64,000 nt of DNA from an uncultured Christensenella sp. GTDB taxonomy: Bacteria > Bacillota > Clostridia > Christensenellales > Borkfalkiaceae. The stretch covers positions 1 to 64,000 of the forward strand of contig CAJTUI010000006.1 of assembly GCA_910579705.1 (NCBI GenBank), written 5' to 3'. This document shows, one piece after another, positions 60,313 through 64,000 of the stretch. The number at the start of each line of letters is the position of its first letter. Position 1 is the stretch's first letter. The position numbers and the translations under genes were made by a program. Under the pieces are notes generated by a model. The model ran no database searches. It was not told where the DNA came from and was given only the letters and a program-made list of their open reading frames with translations.

Positions 60313-61167
60313 ATGCAATTACTTGAAATTACGTCTCAGACCTGGATAACGGTCGGAATAGTAGCGGGTATTTTCGCGGGCTCCGCGCTCATAATCGGCG
60401 CGCTTATCCTCCTCGTAGGAAAAGTGTTCAAAGTCAACGTCGACGAAAAGATAACGAAAATCCTCGACAACCTCGCGGGTGCGAACTGCGGCGGTTGCGG
60501 CTGTTCGGGTTGCAGCGGCTTTGCGGCCAAACTTGCAAACGGCGGCGCGGAGCTTTCCGCCTGCCACGTCACTTCCCCCGAAAAGAAAGCGGAAATAGCC
60601 AAACTCCTCGGTATCGAGCTTACGGACGAAGAACGCACCGTCGCGGTTGTACACTGCCTCGGCGGTATCGAGAACTGCGCCGATAAATTCGAATACAAGG
60701 GCAACCCCACCTGCGCGGCCAACGCGAACCTTTTAGGCGGAAACAAGGCCTGCTCCTACGCCTGCCTCGGTTGCGGCGACTGCAAAGCCGTGTGCCCCGA
60801 AAACGCAATCAGCGTGGAAGGCAGACTTTCCAAAGTCGACCCCGACAGGTGCATTTCCTGCGGCGCGTGCATAACCGCCTGCCCCAAGGACATTATCGAC
60901 CGTATTCCCGCAACCGCGCCCGTATACGTTGCCTGCTCCTCCAAGTGCAGGGGCAAGGACGTTATGAACGCTTGTAAAGTAGGCTGTATAGCCTGCGGAA
61001 TATGCGCAAAATCCTGTCCTCACGGCGCGATAACTATGCAGGACAATCTGCCCGTTATCGATTATACGAAGTGCACAGGCTGCCTCACCTGCGTTGAAAA
61101 GTGTCCCAGACACATAATTATCAGCCGCAAGGTGATTGCGGAAGAAACGCCCGAAAAAACGGCCTGA
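60313..61167 (+). CDS. rnfB: RnfB, ferredoxin-type subunit of the Rnf complex
   Basis: Entry point for electrons from reduced ferredoxin. An N-terminal membrane helix is followed by the 4Fe-4S motif ANCGGCGCSGCSGFA and by four ferredoxin-like clusters in the C-terminal half (CLGCGDCKAVCP, CISCGACITACP, CIACGICAKSCP, CTGCLTCVEKCP). 284 residues. Last gene of the operon, before a strong terminator. Confidence 0.96.
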   Translation: MQLLEITSQTWITVGIVAGIFAGSALIIGALILLVGKVFKVNVDEKITKILDNLAGANCGGCGCSGCSGFAAKLANGGAELSACHVTSPEKKAEIAKLLGIELTDEERTVAVVHCLGGIENCADKFEYKGNPTCAANANLLGGNKACSYACLGCGDCKAVCPENAISVEGRLSKVDPDRCISCGACITACPKDIIDRIPATAPVYVACSSKCRGKDVMNACKVGCIACGICAKSCPHGAITMQDNLPVIDYTKCTGCLTCVEKCPRHIIISRKVIAEETPEKTA

Positions 61168-61180
61168 ACGAATTAAAAAG

Positions 61181-61216
61181 TCCCCCGCGCAAATATTGCG
61201 CGGGGGATTTGTTTTG
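61181..61216 (+). terminator. Intrinsic terminator of the Rnf operon
   Basis: TCCCCCGCGCAA and TTGCGCGGGGGA arms, loop ATA, then TTTGTTTTG. Confidence 0.93.
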
Positions 61217-61264
61217 TGGGAAGTTTGGGTGCGGGGCGGCGTGCAGTATCGGGCGCCGCGCAAC

Positions 61265-61307
61265 AAATAAACTGCCCCGCGAGCGTTATTGCGCTCGCGG
61301 GGCAGTT
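61265..61307 (-). terminator. Intrinsic terminator of the apbE operon
   Basis: Perfect 16-bp arms (61270-61285 and 61292-61307) with loop TTATTG and a minus-strand TTTATTTGTTG tail. Confidence 0.92.
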
Positions 61308-61309
61308 AT

Positions 61310-61777
61310 TCATACGTTCACGTTGGGGTCGTCCGTACTATAATTGTACGGCACTATTCTCAGGCCGTGCGGCGAGCAATATATTATGCCGCTGTTGTCC
61401 TTTATCGCGGGCGAGTAAATGCAGTCATAACTGCGGCAGTCCGCCGCCGTGACTTTTACCGAACCGCTCTTTTTGATTTCAAGAACGTTATACCCGACGT
61501 CCGCGGTAATTTTTACGGTAAGCACGCCGTCCTTGTCGGTCACCTCCGTCTTCACGTCGTCGCTAAGCTGTTTGTACTCGTCCTTTTCGAAATTGTATTC
61601 GAATACGGCAACGCCCTTGGAGTAAACCCTTATGCCGCTTAGCGGACTATTGTCGCGGGTGACGAATACGGCTATAAACAGCGCGACGACAAGCACGGCG
61701 ATTAAGCCGTAAACAACCACGTCGAATATCTTAAAGCCTTTATCCGCTTTTACCTGTTCTATTTTTTTAAGCGACAT
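61310..61777 (-). CDS. NusG domain II-containing membrane-anchored protein
   Basis: One membrane helix near residues 20-40 (IFDVVVYGLIAVLVVALFIAVFV) followed by an extracytoplasmic NusG domain II, recognised by SYDCIYSPAIKDNSGIIYCSPHGLRI. Despite the name it is not a transcription factor. In Firmicutes it is regularly beside ApbE, Gx transporter and Rnf genes, and may help extracytoplasmic flavin or redox-protein maturation (inference). Its ATG overlaps the apbE stop (TGATG). Confidence 0.88.
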   Translation of the reverse strand: MSLKKIEQVKADKGFKIFDVVVYGLIAVLVVALFIAVFVTRDNSPLSGIRVYSKGVAVFEYNFEKDEYKQLSDDVKTEVTDKDGVLTVKITADVGYNVLEIKKSGSVKVTAADCRSYDCIYSPAIKDNSGIIYCSPHGLRIVPYNYSTDDPNVNV

Positions 61778-62949
61778 CAATCCACCAAAACAATTTTTCC
61801 GTCTTCGAGTTTATTGACAAGCTTGAAGTTGTCGGCTTTTATAGTCAACTCTTCTGCGGGAATATTGGAAACTATTTCGTACTTGCCGCCGTTATCGCAG
61901 GTGAAAACCACTCTTATCCCCTCGGGCGCAAGCGTTTCGTTGATAAACTGCACGGCCTTCTCTTTCCCCATAGCCATTATAGCGGTCGTATACGCGTCGT
62001 TTGCGGCGGCGTCGGGGCCGAGAACGGTCGCCGACATTACACCCGTCTGAACGGGCTTTCCCGTCATAGGATTGATAATATGGCAGTAACGCACGCCGTC
62101 AACGGTGTAGTACTGCACATTGTCGCCGCTGGTTGAAAGCGACGTGTCTTTAACGTTGGTGTTCACGTACTGCCTTGCCGAACCCTGCGTATAGCGCGGG
62201 TTTGTAAGGCCTAAGATATAATTGTCGCTGTCGGCGCCGCTGAACTTCTTAAACGTGATACTGCTGTCGCCGAACGTGAAATATCCGTACGGCATACTAT
62301 GCTTGTCCATAAGTTTGCTTACAACGTCCACCGCGTATCCCTTACCGATACCGCCCAAATCGATTTTAAGCGAATATGTAACGCCGTTTACGCTTACGGT
62401 ATAATCGGGCTTGGTTGCAAAGTATTTCCCGTCTGCGGTTTCAAGAGCGAGGGCGCCGAAAGTCTTTGAAAGCCTGGTATATTTATCTATTTCCTCGTCG
62501 GACGGCATTTTTTCCGCGCTGTCGGGATATTCGGACGCGCCGCCGAAACCGTAAGCAATTACGTTATAGTATACGGCGGGATTGTAATACCCCTCCGTTT
62601 GCTCGTAAAGCCGCTTTGCAAGCGAAAGCACGTTGTACGCGGTTTCGTCTATCTCCACCCTCGCACCCGCGTCCGCCGCGTTAAAACGGCCGATACAGGA
62701 GTTTTCCAGCGTGGAGCTTAAAGACCTGTCGATACCGTTCAGAACGTCGCGCGTTTCGCCGTAGAGCTTATAACAATCCTTTTCTCTTTCGGCGACTACC
62801 GAAGACGGAATGGCGTAAGCCGCGTCCGCCGCCATTGCGAAAAAGTACGGCGAAGTATACTCGTCTTCGGGATTTTTGAAATTACACCCCGCCGCAAACA
62901 CGCAGGCCGCGGCGGCGGCCGTTAAAACCAATTTAGCTGTTTTGTTCAT
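61777..62949 (-). CDS. apbE: ApbE-type FAD:protein FMN transferase lipoprotein
   Basis: Extracytoplasmic enzyme that attaches FMN from FAD to threonine in S/T-GAT motifs, as needed by RnfD and RnfG opposite. Signal peptide with lipobox FAAGC (Cys22); KIDLGGIGKGYAVD, STSGDNVQYY, HIINPMTGKP and DAYTTAIMAMG are ApbE motifs. The usual nucleotide-binding glycine segment reads FGDSSITF. 390 residues. No Shine-Dalgarno sequence; the ATG lies six bases after the -10 box. Confidence 0.93.
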   Translation of the reverse strand: MNKTAKLVLTAAAAACVFAAGCNFKNPEDEYTSPYFFAMAADAAYAIPSSVVAEREKDCYKLYGETRDVLNGIDRSLSSTLENSCIGRFNAADAGARVEIDETAYNVLSLAKRLYEQTEGYYNPAVYYNVIAYGFGGASEYPDSAEKMPSDEEIDKYTRLSKTFGALALETADGKYFATKPDYTVSVNGVTYSLKIDLGGIGKGYAVDVVSKLMDKHSMPYGYFTFGDSSITFKKFSGADSDNYILGLTNPRYTQGSARQYVNTNVKDTSLSTSGDNVQYYTVDGVRYCHIINPMTGKPVQTGVMSATVLGPDAAANDAYTTAIMAMGKEKAVQFINETLAPEGIRVVFTCDNGGKYEIVSNIPAEELTIKADNFKLVNKLEDGKIVLVD

Positions 62950-62955
62950 AAATTC

Positions 62956-62984
62956 ATTATATAAGCTTCCGTAAAAAAAAGCAA
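62956..62984 (-). promoter_or_regulatory. apbE promoter, leaderless geometry
   Basis: TTGCTT (62979-62984), 17 bp, TATAAT (62956-62961) on the minus strand; six bases separate it from the ATG. Confidence 0.65.
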
Positions 62985-63011
62985 TAAAAAAGCCCGCCCG
63001 AGGGCGGACTT
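62985..63011 (-). terminator. Intrinsic terminator after the FMN-binding-like lipoprotein
   Basis: AGTCCGCCC and GGGCGGGCT arms followed by six T on the minus strand; its tail abuts the apbE -35 box. Confidence 0.9.
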
Positions 63012-63028
63012 GATTATTTAAATTTTAC

Positions 63029-63505
63029 TTACGCAATTTTGGAAAGAGCGTTCTGAACTGCTTTCAGAACTCTAACACTGCCCTGAGTAGCGTCGGTGAT
63101 GACGAGAGCGGAATCAGAAAGCTTATTTTCGGTAGCATCTTCAACACCCTTAATAGAACCGGTCGCAGCCTTGATTTCGGCAACGGTCTTGCCTTCGTAT
63201 GCTTTAAGAAGAGCGTTAAGGTTGTTGTTCCAGTTGTCAACCTTCGCCTGCGTCCAGTCGAGATTTTCGTTTACTGCCGAGCAAGAAACGTACTTGTCGC
63301 CAGTGATATTCTCAACCTTGGTGATTTTGTCGCCGTCAACGGTTACTTTAACAACAAAACCATATTCGTTGTTGTGGGAATTGTAGTGATACTCGCCCTC
63401 GTACGTAGTGCCGCTGGTCTTATCGCCGCAACCTGCGAATGCAACTGCAACTGCGCAGCAAGCAACAACTGCAACCAATAAAAATGCCTTAAAAAGTTTT
63501 TTCAT
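63029..63505 (-). CDS. FMN-binding-domain-like lipoprotein
   Basis: Small exported lipoprotein (158 residues) with lipobox AFAGC (Cys26). The rest follows the FMN_bind fold pattern: EYGFVVKVTVDGDKITKVENIT, a helical middle, and VITDATQGSVRVLKAVQNAL. In the usual motif D-x-[ST]-GAT-x-[ST] would precede the last helix; here it reads DATQGS, so covalent FMN binding is uncertain. Comparable lipoproteins shuttle electrons outside the cell. It has a strong promoter and AAAGGAGAC ribosome site and may be abundant. Confidence 0.75.
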   Translation of the reverse strand: MKKLFKAFLLVAVVACCAVAVAFAGCGDKTSGTTYEGEYHYNSHNNEYGFVVKVTVDGDKITKVENITGDKYVSCSAVNENLDWTQAKVDNWNNNLNALLKAYEGKTVAEIKAATGSIKGVEDATENKLSDSALVITDATQGSVRVLKAVQNALSKIA

Positions 63506-63535
63506 TTTTGTCTCCTTTTTTTTGTTTCTTGGAAC

Positions 63536-63564
63536 ATTTTACCACACGCCCGCATAGGTGTCAA
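63536..63564 (-). promoter_or_regulatory. Promoter of the FMN-binding-like lipoprotein
   Basis: TTGACA (63559-63564), 17 bp, TAAAAT (63536-63541) on the minus strand: near-consensus, suggesting strong expression. Confidence 0.75.
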
Positions 63565-63621
63565 TAGTTTATCGGTAGTTTTTTACTTATTTTTAACGGG
63601 AATTTTTTGTCGTTTAACAAT

Positions 63622-63660
63622 AAGCGAACGGCGCGCCTTTTCGGCGCGCCGCCGACGCTT
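63622..63660 (-). terminator. Long GC-rich hairpin after the FtsX/MacB-type gene
   Basis: Inner arms CGGCGCGCC and GGCGCGCCG (loop TTTTC) extended by AAGCG and CGCTT. It begins just past the stop codon. The minus-strand tail TTCGCTTATTG is not a clean T-run. Confidence 0.5.
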
Positions 63661-63663
63661 TTT

Positions 63664-64000
63664 TTATTCTGTTCTGAGTGCGACGACGGGGTCTTTCTTT
63701 GCCGCCGCCGACGCGGGAATCAGGCCCGAAATGAGCGTCAGAACCACGCTTACCGCAACCATTATAAGCGCCTGCCAGACCGGCAGCGAGGCTATCGTGA
63801 ATATGCCCGCGATTGCGCCGACTATCAAATTTACTATAAGCGAAAGTATGTACGTAACCGCAATACCGACAATGCCCGCGGCAAGGCCGATTATAAACGT
63901 TTCCGCAATGAAGAGGCGTTTTATGTCCTTCTTCCGCGCGCCGACCGAGCGGAGTATGCCTATTTCTTTTATACGTTCCACAACGGACACGTACGTGATT
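63664..64000 (-). CDS. FtsX/MacB-type ABC permease, C-terminal part (5' end outside window)
   Basis: Only the last 112 residues or so are in the window; the frame is open to the edge. VVERIKEIGILRSVGARKKDIKRLFIAET is the FtsX-domain signature, followed by three hydrophobic segments and the ending SGLIPASAAAKKDPVVALRTE typical of MacB/LolC-like permeases. It probably belongs to an ABC system for export or envelope functions whose ATPase lies upstream, outside the window. Confidence 0.88.
   Translation of the reverse strand, partial: ITYVSVVERIKEIGILRSVGARKKDIKRLFIAETFIIGLAAGIVGIAVTYILSLIVNLIVGAIAGIFTIASLPVWQALIMVAVSVVLTLISGLIPASAAAKKDPVVALRTE

Noticed and set aside
59308..60318. 336-residue minus-strand frame rich in Arg, His and Asn
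   Set aside because: Antisense to rnfE and rnfA; composition typical of a reverse-strand artefact.
1..64000. CRISPR arrays, tRNA or rRNA genes, insertion sequences
   Set aside because: No regularly spaced repeats, cloverleaf-like segments or transposase motifs were noticed; a dedicated search was not possible.

Overview
The window looks like a chromosome segment from an anaerobic, spore-forming or ancestrally spore-forming member of the Clostridia (Firmicutes). Evidence: a SpoIIID homologue, a complete Rnf ferredoxin:NAD+ oxidoreductase operon in the order CDGEAB, a 2-hydroxyacyl-CoA dehydratase-type activase pair, MalEFGK-type sugar importers, Gram-positive lipoboxes, strong AGGAG ribosome sites and the gene order tig-clpP-clpX-lon-engB. 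Gut-type polysaccharide use suggests an uncultured intestinal lineage (possibly Christensenellales-like), but the species cannot be named from this sequence. No rRNA, tRNA, transposase, prophage or CRISPR array was seen.

Layout. 1-6.4 kb (minus): a GH43-type lipoprotein (cut by the window edge), an SGNH lipoprotein, a membrane protein, an ABC sugar-import ATPase with a large insertion, and a LacI-type regulator preceded by a palindrome-rich control region. 6.8-7.3 kb: a BrnT/BrnA toxin-antitoxin pair. 7.6-11.8 kb: a two-gene unit of a giant double ASKHA activase and its dehydratase-like partner. 11.9-12.1 kb: spoIIID with a plausible sigma-E promoter.

12.2-30.5 kb (minus): one tightly packed 12-gene glycan operon. 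It runs from a strong promoter with a 19-bp palindrome just after the -10 box. In order it encodes a 970-residue Ig-like surface protein, three tandem paralogous clan GH-A lipoproteins, an AraC regulator, a nucleoside hydrolase-fold protein, a MalE-type binding protein, two permeases, a ribokinase, a GH2 beta-galactosidase and a second ABC ATPase. The gene set suggests uptake and breakdown of a galactoside that also carries ribose or a riboside. This is the best candidate here for an undescribed system.

30.9-40.9 kb (minus): a conspicuously AT-rich capsule or teichoic-acid-like polysaccharide island of ten genes (flippase, SDR, TarI/IspD-type cytidylyltransferase, glycosyltransferases, Wzy-type polymerase, TagF-type polyol-phosphate transferase, PssE and PssD). 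It is bounded by its own promoter and terminator. 41.2-47.4 kb (minus): core proteostasis genes engB, lon, clpX, clpP, tig. 47.6-53 kb (plus): rqcH, a small membrane protein, two adjacent winged-helix-like proteins with C-terminal membrane segments, a membrane-anchored propeller-like protein, and an XRE regulator facing a perfect consensus promoter that contains a palindromic operator. 53-54.4 kb: M18 aminopeptidase.

54.6-63.5 kb: an electron-transfer and flavinylation region. A Gx transporter-family protein precedes rnfCDGEAB. RnfG is more than twice the usual size because two extra FMN-binding repeats are fused to its C-terminus. Convergent to it lie apbE (the enzyme that attaches FMN), a NusG domain II protein and an FMN-binding-like lipoprotein. 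The window ends in a truncated FtsX/MacB-type permease. Several promoters place the -10 box only 6-9 nt before an ATG without a Shine-Dalgarno sequence, which suggests leaderless transcripts.
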